From an uncultured Holophagales bacterium (lineage in GTDB: Bacteria; Acidobacteriota; Thermoanaerobaculia; UBA5066): 5,008 bases of DNA. The position numbers were made by a program, and so were the translations under genes. Position 1 is the stretch's first letter. Every line of letters starts with the position of its first letter. Under the pieces are notes generated by a model. The model had not been told where the DNA came from and ran no database searches. It saw only the letters and a list, made by a program, of their open reading frames with translations. Positions 1-5,008 of this stretch are shown here, piece by piece. Location of the stretch: positions 1 through 5,008 of the forward strand of contig CALBDV010000680.1 of assembly GCA_937927565.1 (NCBI GenBank), read 5' to 3'.

Positions 1-651
1 TGGAAGGAGGCCGACGAGGCCGGCCGCAGGTCGATCGACGCCTTCGTCGGCGAGCTGGCGTGGCGGGAGTTCTACGCCTCGATCCTCGCGACGTTCCCCC
101 GGGTCCTGACCGAGAGCTTCCGGCCGGAGTTCGAGCGCTTCCCCTGGATCACCGGAGAGCTGGCCGACGCGCGCTTCGCGGCCTGGCGCGACGGGCGCAC
201 CGGCTACCCGATCGTCGACGCGGGGATGCGGCAGCTCGCGCACGAGGGGTGGATGCACAACCGCGTCCGGATGGTCGTCGCCTCGTTCCTCACGAAGCAC
301 CTCCTCGTCGACTGGCGCCGTGGCGAGGCGCACTTCCGGGCGAGCCTCGCCGACGGCGACCCCGCTTCCAACAACGGAGGCTGGCAGTGGTCCGCCGGCT
401 GCGGCACCGACGCCCAGCCCTTCTTCCGGATCTTCAATCCCGTCCTTCAGGGAGAACGGTTCGACCCGGATGGGACGTACGTGAAGCGCTGGGTCCCCGA
501 GATCGCCGAGTGGAAGGGCGCGGGCCGGGACCTCCACGCACCCTGGCGGGCGTCGACGCGGACGCCGGGCTACCCCGCCCCGATCGTCGACCACGCGGCA
601 GCGCGGGCGAAGGCGCTCGCGGCCTTCGCGACGATCAGGGCCGCTCGCTGA
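1..651 (+). CDS. phrB: Class I deoxyribodipyrimidine photolyase, C-terminal part (5' end outside window)
   Basis: This gene encodes the FAD-binding catalytic half of a cryptochrome/photolyase-family enzyme, which uses light to split cyclobutane pyrimidine dimers in DNA. The frame is open from base 1 and gives 216 residues ending in TGA at 649-651. Window-local landmarks are WREFY (21-25), TGYPIVDAGMRQL (67-79), WMHNRVRM (84-91), DGD (118-120), NNGGWQW (124-130) and GTD..PFFRIFNP (about 134-147). From residue 62 onward the local numbers align with E. coli PhrB without gaps at an offset of 254. This places W338, N341, M345, W359, D372, D374, N378 and W382 of the E. coli enzyme at W84, N87, M91, W105, D118, D120, N124 and W128. 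The FAD contacts and two of the three electron-transfer tryptophans are therefore present. The third (W306) cannot be placed by simple ungapped alignment, because the loop before residue 62 is a little longer. The missing N-terminal antenna domain is about 250 residues. The Met and Asn signatures favour a CPD photolyase over a (6-4) photolyase or cryptochrome. The 3' end overlaps the convergent transglycosylase gene by 17 bp. Confidence 0.96.
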   Translation, partial: WKEADEAGRRSIDAFVGELAWREFYASILATFPRVLTESFRPEFERFPWITGELADARFAAWRDGRTGYPIVDAGMRQLAHEGWMHNRVRMVVASFLTKHLLVDWRRGEAHFRASLADGDPASNNGGWQWSAGCGTDAQPFFRIFNPVLQGERFDPDGTYVKRWVPEIAEWKGAGRDLHAPWRASTRTPGYPAPIVDHAAARAKALAAFATIRAAR

Positions 652-2887
652 CCGCGCTCCCCTCCAGCGGGAGGGGCTCGACCGGCACGCCGTGGAGGAC
701 GGCGTACGCCGCCTCGAAGAAGAGGACCCTCTTCACGTAGTCGCGGGGCTCGAAGAGCGGCATGGCCTCGAGGAACTCGTCGGCGGCGAGGCCTGGGGCC
801 TGCTTTCTCCAGCGTTTCGGTCGCCCGGGACCGGCGTTGTAGCCGGCGAGGGCGGCGATCCGGTCGCCGTCGAACTCCCGCAGCATCATCGCGAGATAGC
901 GCGCCCCGAGCTTCACGTTCACCTCGGGGTCCTTCAGGTCCGGCCGGCCGCGCTTGTTCTCCTTGCGCAGGAGGTAGCGCCCCGTTCCCGGCATCACCTG
1001 CATCAGGCCGGTGGCTCCGGCACCGGAGCGGGCCGTCGTCTGGAAGAGGCTCTCCTGCCGGATGACGCCGTAGACGAGGGCGGGCGGGAGGCCGTTCGCC
1101 GCGGCCTCGCGGACGATGAGCGCTTCCTGTCGGAACGGGTAGAAGGCGCGCCGGACCGCCAACGGTACGGCCCCCTCGTCGGGTGTCCCGAGCTCCGGCC
1201 AGCGAGCTTTCAGCAGCCCCGTCGCGCGGCGGAACTCGGTCCGCTCGGCCGCGCAGGCGGCGAGGAAGAACGGGTCGGACGATCTCTCCGCCTCGGCAGC
1301 GTCTTCGGCGAGAGAGGCGAGCCCGACGCCGAGGAGCTCGCGCGACGGGAGCGACGGGGCGTCCGGGCCGAGCAGGTGGAGGGAAGCGGGCCGCGGCGTC
1401 TCGGGGAGAAGGGCGGCCGCCACGGGAACGCCGAGCCGCCCGCCGGCCCAGCGGGCGTAGAGGTCCGGAACGGCGGTCGACACGAGAGAGGCGTAGAGGC
1501 CGCGAGCGACGACGTCCCGGCCCACCGCCTCGAGAGCGCGGGCGGCCCAGTAGGTGGCCCTCCGACGGACGGCGACGTCGCCATAGAGGGACGCCTGTCG
1601 CTGGAAGGCGGCGGCCGAGGTGCGCAGCGCCTCGGGGGAGCGCGAGAGGGTGGGAAGGAAGGCGGAGCGGAAGAGCTCCTCCGCGCCGAGGGTCGTCGAC
1701 GGGTCGATGGCCAGGAGCGCCGGCAGGTACCGGAGCGCCTCGTCGCCGAGGTCGAAGCGGGCCGCGGCGCGGACCGCTTCCGTCAGGAGGCGTCGCCGGT
1801 CCGAAGGGTCGAGCGGACGGGCGAGGAGCGCGTCGGCGCGGGCCGCGAGCGTCGCGAAGGCCTTGACGGTGGCTTCCGGCGGGACCGGGCGCGGGGCTCC
1901 CGGAGCGGCAGGTGGTCGGGCAGGTGTCTGGGAGCGCTTCCGGCGGCGAGTCGGCGGGCGTGACGAGGGCTCGCCGAGGAGTCGCAGCTCGGCCGCCAGG
2001 AGAAGCGCTTCTATCCGCAGCCGCTCCCCTTCGTCCCTTCCGGAGAGGGCGGGGGGGCTCACCAGAGCTTCCCGCGCCGCCTTTGCGCGCCCCCCGGCGA
2101 GGAGGAGGGTCGCGGCTTCCAGGCGAGTGCCGGGGATCTTTGCGAGCGGGAGGGCCAGCTCGGCAGCCGCGGAAGGGAGGCGAAGGCCGAGGGCGGACGC
2201 CCGAAGGAGCCGCAGTTCGGGGCTTCCGTGCGCGACGGTCTGCCACAGCAACGCCCGGTCGGGAGGCTCGAACAGGTCGGGGGCCGACTCGGCGGCGCCC
2301 GGCAGGTCGCGGACGAGAAGCGTCATCCGTTCCTTCGCCTCCGCGTGCGTCCCGGCCGACCGGCTCGAGCCGAGCGCGAACGCGATGCGGGCCCGCTCGG
2401 TGCCGGGGGAGCGGGTCGTCCACGCGTCCCAGGCCAGACGGACGGCCCTCTTCTCGACGGGCGTCCGGGCGAGCCGGGAAGCGGAGAGGAGAGCGGTGCG
2501 GGCCAGCGGCTCGAAGCGGGCGTCCCGCGAGAAGTCGAGGAGACGGGTGAGCAGGTCTCCGCTCGAGGCGCCCGGCCGGATCCGCCTCGCCTCCGCTTCG
2601 AGCACGAGCCAGGAGCCGAGGTCGGGGAGGCCGAGACCGGTGGTGTCGGGAACGGTCCGGGGAGGCGCGGCCGTCCCCGCTTCCGCGGCGATGACCTCTC
2701 GGGCCACGGAAGCGCGGAGAGCGAAGAGGCGCGCACCCGCGAAGCGGGCGAAGGGATCCGGCCTCCCCTCCCGCGCCTCGCGACGAGCCGACGCGAGGAG
2801 CTCTTCCGTGGTCGGCGGGGCGCCCGCCGCACCGCGGGCCGTGAGGGCCGCGGCGAGGAGGACGAAGACGAGCCGAAGGAGCGTCAG
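635..2887 (-). CDS. slt: Soluble (Slt70-type) lytic transglycosylase, probably periplasmic, with likely CTG start
   Basis: This enzyme cleaves the MurNAc-GlcNAc bond of peptidoglycan, forming 1,6-anhydro-MurNAc ends. Numbered from a CTG at 2887 it has 750 residues. Residues 1-23 (MTLLRLVFVLLAAALTARGA...) form a Sec signal peptide without a lipobox Cys, with cleavage likely near 21. Residues about 25-580 are Ala/Leu-rich helices, the superhelical scaffold typical of Slt70, including a recognisable YWAARALEAVG repeat near 446. They are interrupted by a Pro/Arg-rich linker at about 305-338. The SLT catalytic domain runs from about 585 to 710. It has the catalytic Glu in RQES (E612, codon 1052-1054), GLMQVMP (627-633), N657 with the GARYL helix, and AGYNAGPG around Y683. 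The terminal EPRDYVKRVL (713-722) is also typical. The first GTG/ATG/TTG start in frame is GTG at 2707 (690 aa). It would remove the signal peptide, so I prefer the CTG, which overlaps the upstream stop as CTGA. No good Shine-Dalgarno precedes it, so translational coupling is the likely mode. Gene identity is firm; the exact start is less certain (about 0.65). E. coli Slt70 has 645 residues. Confidence 0.92.
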   Translation of the reverse strand: MTLLRLVFVLLAAALTARGAAGAPPTTEELLASARREAREGRPDPFARFAGARLFALRASVAREVIAAEAGTAAPPRTVPDTTGLGLPDLGSWLVLEAEARRIRPGASSGDLLTRLLDFSRDARFEPLARTALLSASRLARTPVEKRAVRLAWDAWTTRSPGTERARIAFALGSSRSAGTHAEAKERMTLLVRDLPGAAESAPDLFEPPDRALLWQTVAHGSPELRLLRASALGLRLPSAAAELALPLAKIPGTRLEAATLLLAGGRAKAAREALVSPPALSGRDEGERLRIEALLLAAELRLLGEPSSRPPTRRRKRSQTPARPPAAPGAPRPVPPEATVKAFATLAARADALLARPLDPSDRRRLLTEAVRAAARFDLGDEALRYLPALLAIDPSTTLGAEELFRSAFLPTLSRSPEALRTSAAAFQRQASLYGDVAVRRRATYWAARALEAVGRDVVARGLYASLVSTAVPDLYARWAGGRLGVPVAAALLPETPRPASLHLLGPDAPSLPSRELLGVGLASLAEDAAEAERSSDPFFLAACAAERTEFRRATGLLKARWPELGTPDEGAVPLAVRRAFYPFRQEALIVREAAANGLPPALVYGVIRQESLFQTTARSGAGATGLMQVMPGTGRYLLRKENKRGRPDLKDPEVNVKLGARYLAMMLREFDGDRIAALAGYNAGPGRPKRWRKQAPGLAADEFLEAMPLFEPRDYVKRVLFFEAAYAVLHGVPVEPLPLEGSAVSERP
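659..676. other. GC-rich hairpin just past the photolyase stop
   Basis: A perfect 7-bp inverted repeat (CCCCTCC / GGAGGGG, 659-665 and 670-676) encloses the 4-nt loop AGCG. It starts 8 bp after the photolyase stop and lies inside the last codons of the convergent transglycosylase gene. No T-tract follows on the plus strand, so it is not a classical intrinsic terminator. It could slow RNA polymerase or protect the photolyase mRNA 3' end. In such GC-rich coding DNA it may also be chance. Confidence 0.3.
1874..1975 (-). other. Pro/Arg-rich linker inside the transglycosylase scaffold
   Basis: About 34 residues (roughly 305-338 of the 750-residue protein) are almost all Pro, Arg, Ala, Gly, Ser and Thr, including PPTRRRKRSQ and ARPPAAPGAPRP. 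They separate two helical blocks (before: RIEALLLAAELRLL; after: VKAFATLAARADALL). This looks like a disordered, strongly basic insertion in the superhelix. The charge could favour contact with anionic cell-wall polymers, but that is inference. Confidence 0.6.
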
Positions 2888-4707
2888 GAGGGAACCGGAC
2901 CGAGCGCTTCCGGCTTCCCCTCGGCGAGGATCCGGACGAGCTCTTCGTGGAAGAAGTCCACCGTGGCGCGGACGTGCTCCGGGGTTCTCTCCGCGTAGAC
3001 CTGCCGGCTCCGCTCGATGTCGTCCTTCAGCCGGACGTAGAGGTCGCCCGCGGCGCGCCCCTCGGCCACCTTGCGCTCGTTGTAGAGCTTGATCTCGGAG
3101 ACGAGGAGACGGGCGATGCGCCGGGCGTCGTCGATGGCCCGCTGCGGGTCGTCGCCGCCCCTGAGCGAGCGGGCGCGCGGGACGAAGCCGGGCGGCGGCG
3201 CGACCGGGGAGGCGGGCGAAGCCGGTCCTTCGAGAGCCGCGGCCGGCGCCGGAGCGGCCACCGGGGCCGAGGGAGGTGGCGCCGGGGCGTGGACCGGCGG
3301 AACGGGCGGCGGCTGCGGCGGCGCAGAGAAGGTACTCTTGATCTGATCGAAGGCCATCGTCAGGTCGCCACGGCCGGGCGGCGGCTCGGGCGGCGCTTCC
3401 GGCGCGGGTGTCGGGTGGGCGCGGGGAAGGGGCGTGGGTGTCGGCGGCGCGGTCGCCGGACGCGGAAGCGACTGCAGGCCGAGGGCTGCGGCCGTCCGGA
3501 TGCCGGAGGCCGTCAGGAGGTCGACCCCGGAGAGGCCCGTGGGGTCGCCTTTCTTCTTCGCGCTGGCCGATTCCTCGAGAGCCCGGAGCGCTTCTCCGGC
3601 GTCGGTGATCCGGCGGGTTCTCCGCGCGCCGTTCGGATCGGTCTGGTCGAACAACGTGCGGGCGACGGCTTCGGGAGGAACGGGGATGCCTGCCGAGAGG
3701 GGCGGCCGATCCGGCGGAGGAACGATCGGAGCGACGGCGATGGACGCGGCGGAGGCGGGCGGCGTCGCGGGGCTGGGCGGCCTCTCCTGCACCACGGGCG
3801 CGTCAACGGGTCGGATGTCGCCGGCGATGGCGGCCGGCTCGGTCTCGGGCTCGACGGCGGCCGCGGCGGAACGGAAGACGAGGATCTCTTCACCGCGGGG
3901 CGTCAACGCCGGAGAAGGGATCTTCTTGCGTGCCGCGAGGAGGTCGACGGAGAGGCCGGTGACGAACGTGAGGACCTCGAGGGCGGCCTCGTTCAGGCGC
4001 CCTTCCTCGCCGGGCAGCTCGTCGGCGCAGAGGACGCCGGCGATCCGGTCGCGGATCACCATCGGGACGAGAAGGGTCCGGGCCGGCGGATGCCCGCCGA
4101 GGGCGCGCCGGAGAAGAGATCCCTCCGGCGGCGGAACCGCGAGGATCGGCTTCTCGGCCTTCAGGCAGGCCGCCACGAACTCGTCGTCGCCCACGCCGAA
4201 GTCGAGCGACTTGATGGCGTCGTCCCGGCCGCCGGAAGCGTCGAACCCGAGCGCCTTCCAGCCGCTCAGCTTCTCGTTCCTGAGAACGAGAAGCGCGGCC
4301 CGCGAGGAGTGGATCTGGGCCTCGGTCAGGAACCGCGTCAGGACGTCGACCTGGGTCCGCGCTCCCTCGATCGAGGAGACGGACCCCTTGACGAGCCCCC
4401 AGTCGGGCGCCGCGGCCGGACCGGGAACCGTGACGGTGACCGTCTCGACGACCCTCTCGACGACCTTCTCGACGATGCGCTCCGGAGGGGGGGCCGGCGG
4501 GACGGCTTCTTCCAGCAGGGCAGCGACGAGGTCTTCCGGGAAGAGGTTCTTCGCCTGTGCCGGGATGCTCTCGGAGGCCTTGGAGATCAGCTCGTTGATC
4601 TCGTTCCGGGTGTCGGCCAGCTGGGACTTCCAGCTCGCGAGGTGATCCTCGAGGAGGGTCGAGAGGTTCTCGATGAACCGGCGGTTGGCGACGGGGTCGA
4701 CAGGCAT
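2884..4707 (-). CDS. Uncharacterised protein with GAF-like domain, Pro/Ala-rich linkers and conserved C-terminal helical domain
   Basis: This 607-residue protein has no signal peptide or membrane segment and is probably cytoplasmic. Residues 1-65 are helical and polar (FIENLSTLLEDHLASWKSQL). Residues 78-94 are valine-rich VxEx repeats. Residues about 105-260 read like a GAF domain: a helix (RTQVDVLTRFLTEA), strand SRAALLVLRNEKLSGWKALG, strands TLLVPMVIRDRIAGVLCAD, and a closing helix (NEAALEVLTFVTGLSVDLLAAR). Residues about 262-510 are largely Pro/Ala-rich and disordered. Two less biased islands sit within them, at about 346-414 (helix GEALRALEES, then LSGVDLLTASGIRTAAALGLQ) and 446-461 (RGDLTMAFDQIKSTFS). 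Residues about 515-600 form a charged helical domain (AIDDARRIARLLVSEIKLYNERK, ..DLYVRLKDDIERSRQVYAER.., FFHEELVRIL) that I recall at the ends of other unannotated acidobacterial proteins. GAF domains often bind small ligands or mediate signalling; the ligand is unknown and no enzymatic output domain is visible. ATG at 4707 is preceded by a good ribosome site. The stop overlaps the proposed start of the transglycosylase gene. Confidence 0.88.
   Translation of the reverse strand: MPVDPVANRRFIENLSTLLEDHLASWKSQLADTRNEINELISKASESIPAQAKNLFPEDLVAALLEEAVPPAPPPERIVEKVVERVVETVTVTVPGPAAAPDWGLVKGSVSSIEGARTQVDVLTRFLTEAQIHSSRAALLVLRNEKLSGWKALGFDASGGRDDAIKSLDFGVGDDEFVAACLKAEKPILAVPPPEGSLLRRALGGHPPARTLLVPMVIRDRIAGVLCADELPGEEGRLNEAALEVLTFVTGLSVDLLAARKKIPSPALTPRGEEILVFRSAAAAVEPETEPAAIAGDIRPVDAPVVQERPPSPATPPASAASIAVAPIVPPPDRPPLSAGIPVPPEAVARTLFDQTDPNGARRTRRITDAGEALRALEESASAKKKGDPTGLSGVDLLTASGIRTAAALGLQSLPRPATAPPTPTPLPRAHPTPAPEAPPEPPPGRGDLTMAFDQIKSTFSAPPQPPPVPPVHAPAPPPSAPVAAPAPAAALEGPASPASPVAPPPGFVPRARSLRGGDDPQRAIDDARRIARLLVSEIKLYNERKVAEGRAAGDLYVRLKDDIERSRQVYAERTPEHVRATVDFFHEELVRILAEGKPEALGPVPS
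4426..4477 (-). repeat. 12-bp in-frame repeats encoding VxEx tetrapeptides
   Basis: Three 12-bp units (4442-4453, 4454-4465, 4466-4477) share the plus-strand core TCTCGACGA. They encode, on the minus strand, the tetrapeptide pattern IVEK-VVER-VVET, followed by VTVTV, at residues 78-94 of the GAF-like protein. The repeat lies between a Pro-rich stretch (PPAPPPE) and PGPAAAP, just before the GAF-like domain. It probably forms an extended beta-like or stiff spacer. Unit number may vary between relatives. Confidence 0.7.
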
Positions 4708-4713
4708 GACACG

Positions 4714-4718
4714 CCTCT
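4714..4718 (-). promoter_or_regulatory. Ribosome binding site of the GAF-like gene
   Basis: On the minus strand AGAGG (within AAGAAGAGG) stands 6 nt upstream of the ATG at 4707. This supports that start over any downstream Met or Val. Confidence 0.7.
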
Positions 4719-4748
4719 TCTTGGGAGCCTTCGGGGACGCGAATCCGC

Positions 4749-4754
4749 ATTATA
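4749..4754 (-). promoter_or_regulatory. -10 element of the promoter for the GAF-like/transglycosylase operon
   Basis: The minus strand reads TATAAT, a perfect sigma70 -10 hexamer, in otherwise GC-rich DNA. Transcription would start near 4742, leaving a leader of about 35 nt with the ribosome site. No convincing -35 hexamer is seen at 15-19 bp upstream (for example CTCGGT at 17 bp), and there is no extended -10 TG. The promoter may be weak or need an activator. Confidence 0.55.
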
Positions 4755-4795
4755 AACGCCTCTGTCGATCCACCGAGTCGTTTCTGAAGCGCGAG

Positions 4796-4824
4796 TTGAC
4801 GCGGGGCGTCCCGGCCCGTAGACT
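4796..4824 (+). promoter_or_regulatory. sigma70-type promoter of rpsU
   Basis: A -35 hexamer TTGACG (4796-4801) and a -10 hexamer TAGACT (4819-4824) are separated by exactly 17 bp. They match the TTGACA/TATAAT consensus at five and four of six positions. The predicted transcription start is near 4831, giving an rpsU leader of about 60 nt. It diverges from the minus-strand -10 element, with about 41 bp between the two. Confidence 0.75.
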
Positions 4825-4838
4825 CGCAGGTCCGCCTC

Positions 4839-4861
4839 GGTCCGGCCGTTCCGGCCGGTCC
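4839..4861 (+). other. Hairpin in the predicted rpsU 5' leader
   Basis: CCGGCCG (4842-4848) and CGGCCGG (4852-4858) form a perfect 7-bp stem around the 3-nt loop TTC. After one T-T mismatch, two further G-C pairs (4839-4840 with 4860-4861) extend it. It lies between the predicted start of transcription and the Shine-Dalgarno sequence and leaves the latter free. It has no T-tract, so it is not an intrinsic terminator. It could stabilise the mRNA or take part in leader regulation, or it may simply reflect base composition. Confidence 0.4.
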
Positions 4862-4874
4862 ACTCCGGGCCCGA

Positions 4875-4882
4875 AAGGGGTG
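4875..4882 (+). promoter_or_regulatory. Ribosome binding site of rpsU
   Basis: AGGGGTGA, within AAAGGGGTGATT, pairs extensively with the 3' end of 16S rRNA (complement of AAGGAGGTGAT, one mismatch). It ends 8 nt before the GTG at 4891. This fixes GTG as the start and suggests high translation. Confidence 0.75.
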
Positions 4883-4890
4883 ATTCTCAG

Positions 4891-5008
4891 GTGCCGTTGA
4901 TCCACGTCAAGGAGGACGAGTCCTTCGAGAACGCGCTGCGTCGCTTCAAGCGCAAGTGCGAGAAGTCGGGGATCCTGTCGGAGCTCAAGAAGCGCCAGCA
5001 CTACGAGA
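4891..5008 (+). CDS. rpsU: 30S ribosomal protein S21, N-terminal part (3' end outside window)
   Basis: S21 is a small basic protein of the 30S subunit platform, near the 3' end of 16S rRNA, and assists translation initiation. From GTG at 4891 the frame gives 39 residues before the window ends. These are [20 protein letters not shown] followed by [19 protein letters not shown]. This is the highly conserved family core, including [16 protein letters not shown] and KKRQHYE. S21 is usually about 60-75 residues, so the missing part is a short basic tail. The start is supported by a strong ribosome site and a well-spaced promoter. The gene diverges from the GAF-like/transglycosylase pair. Confidence 0.96.
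   Translation, partial: MPLIHVKEDESFENALRRFKRKCEKSGILSELKKRQHYE

Noticed and set aside
60..740. A second plus-strand open frame overlapping the photolyase
   Set aside because: It is Arg/Pro-rich and lies in another frame of the clearly conserved photolyase sequence.
692..1963. Plus-strand open frames across the transglycosylase gene (for example 692-1963 and 1620-3092)
   Set aside because: They are antisense to a gene with catalytic motifs, biased in composition, and lack start signals.
570..2423. A 617-codon open frame on the minus strand, out of frame with the transglycosylase
   Set aside because: Its product is dominated by Arg, Pro, Gly and Ala with no recognisable motif. It covers the transglycosylase gene, whose SLT motifs are clear; long shadow frames are expected at this GC content.
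635..2707. GTG at 2707 as the true start of the transglycosylase
   Set aside because: It would delete 60 coding-like codons including a complete signal peptide, leaving a periplasmic enzyme without an export signal and a 176-bp gap in an otherwise tightly packed operon. It is kept only as the fallback if CTG is not used.
2947..4755. A 602-codon open frame on the plus strand opposite the GAF-like gene
   Set aside because: It has the low-complexity Arg/Gly composition of an antisense shadow, no motif and no ribosome site. The minus-strand frame has a good start, natural composition and domain-like segments.
4839..4861. The rpsU leader hairpin as a terminator
   Set aside because: There is no run of T after the stem, and it is followed within 15 nt by a strong ribosome site and an essential-type gene.
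4750..5001. An 83-codon minus-strand frame opposite rpsU
   Set aside because: It is antisense to the highly conserved S21 core and to the rpsU promoter; it has no family features.

Overview
This window is very GC-rich, with strong G/C preference at third codon positions, and it is densely packed with genes. It holds four genes, two of them cut by the window edges. From left to right these are the C-terminal half of a class I photolyase (+), a Slt70-type soluble lytic transglycosylase (-), a 607-residue protein with a GAF-like domain and long Pro/Ala-rich linkers (-), and the first 39 codons of ribosomal protein S21 (+). The S21 sequence and the C-terminal helical domain of the GAF-like protein resemble what I recall from Acidobacteriota. 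That taxonomic placement is an inference from memory and only moderately confident; other GC-rich Gram-negative lineages remain possible. The periplasmic-type transglycosylase fits an organism with a murein layer and periplasm.

Layout. The photolyase (1-651) and the transglycosylase (ending at 635) converge and overlap tail to tail by 17 bp. The transglycosylase gene lies directly downstream of the GAF-like gene. If it is read from a CTG codon overlapping the upstream TGA stop (CTGA, 2884-2887), it gains a convincing Sec signal peptide that is absent from the first GTG start at 2707. The two minus-strand genes therefore look like a translationally coupled operon. Its likely promoter has a perfect TATAAT at 4749-4754. 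The 183-bp region 4708-4890 is the only substantial intergenic space. It carries that promoter, a well-formed divergent promoter for rpsU (TTGACG-N17-TAGACT), a GC-rich hairpin in the predicted rpsU leader, and a strong Shine-Dalgarno sequence.

How the genes relate. The photolyase (light-driven DNA repair) and S21 (translation) have no evident functional link to the central pair. The GAF-like protein and the transglycosylase are probably co-expressed, but the sequence does not show a shared biochemical role. I found no mobile element, CRISPR array, tRNA/rRNA, toxin-antitoxin pair or obvious defence system. The least ordinary items are the non-canonical start and hidden signal peptide of the transglycosylase, and the uncharacterised GAF-like protein.
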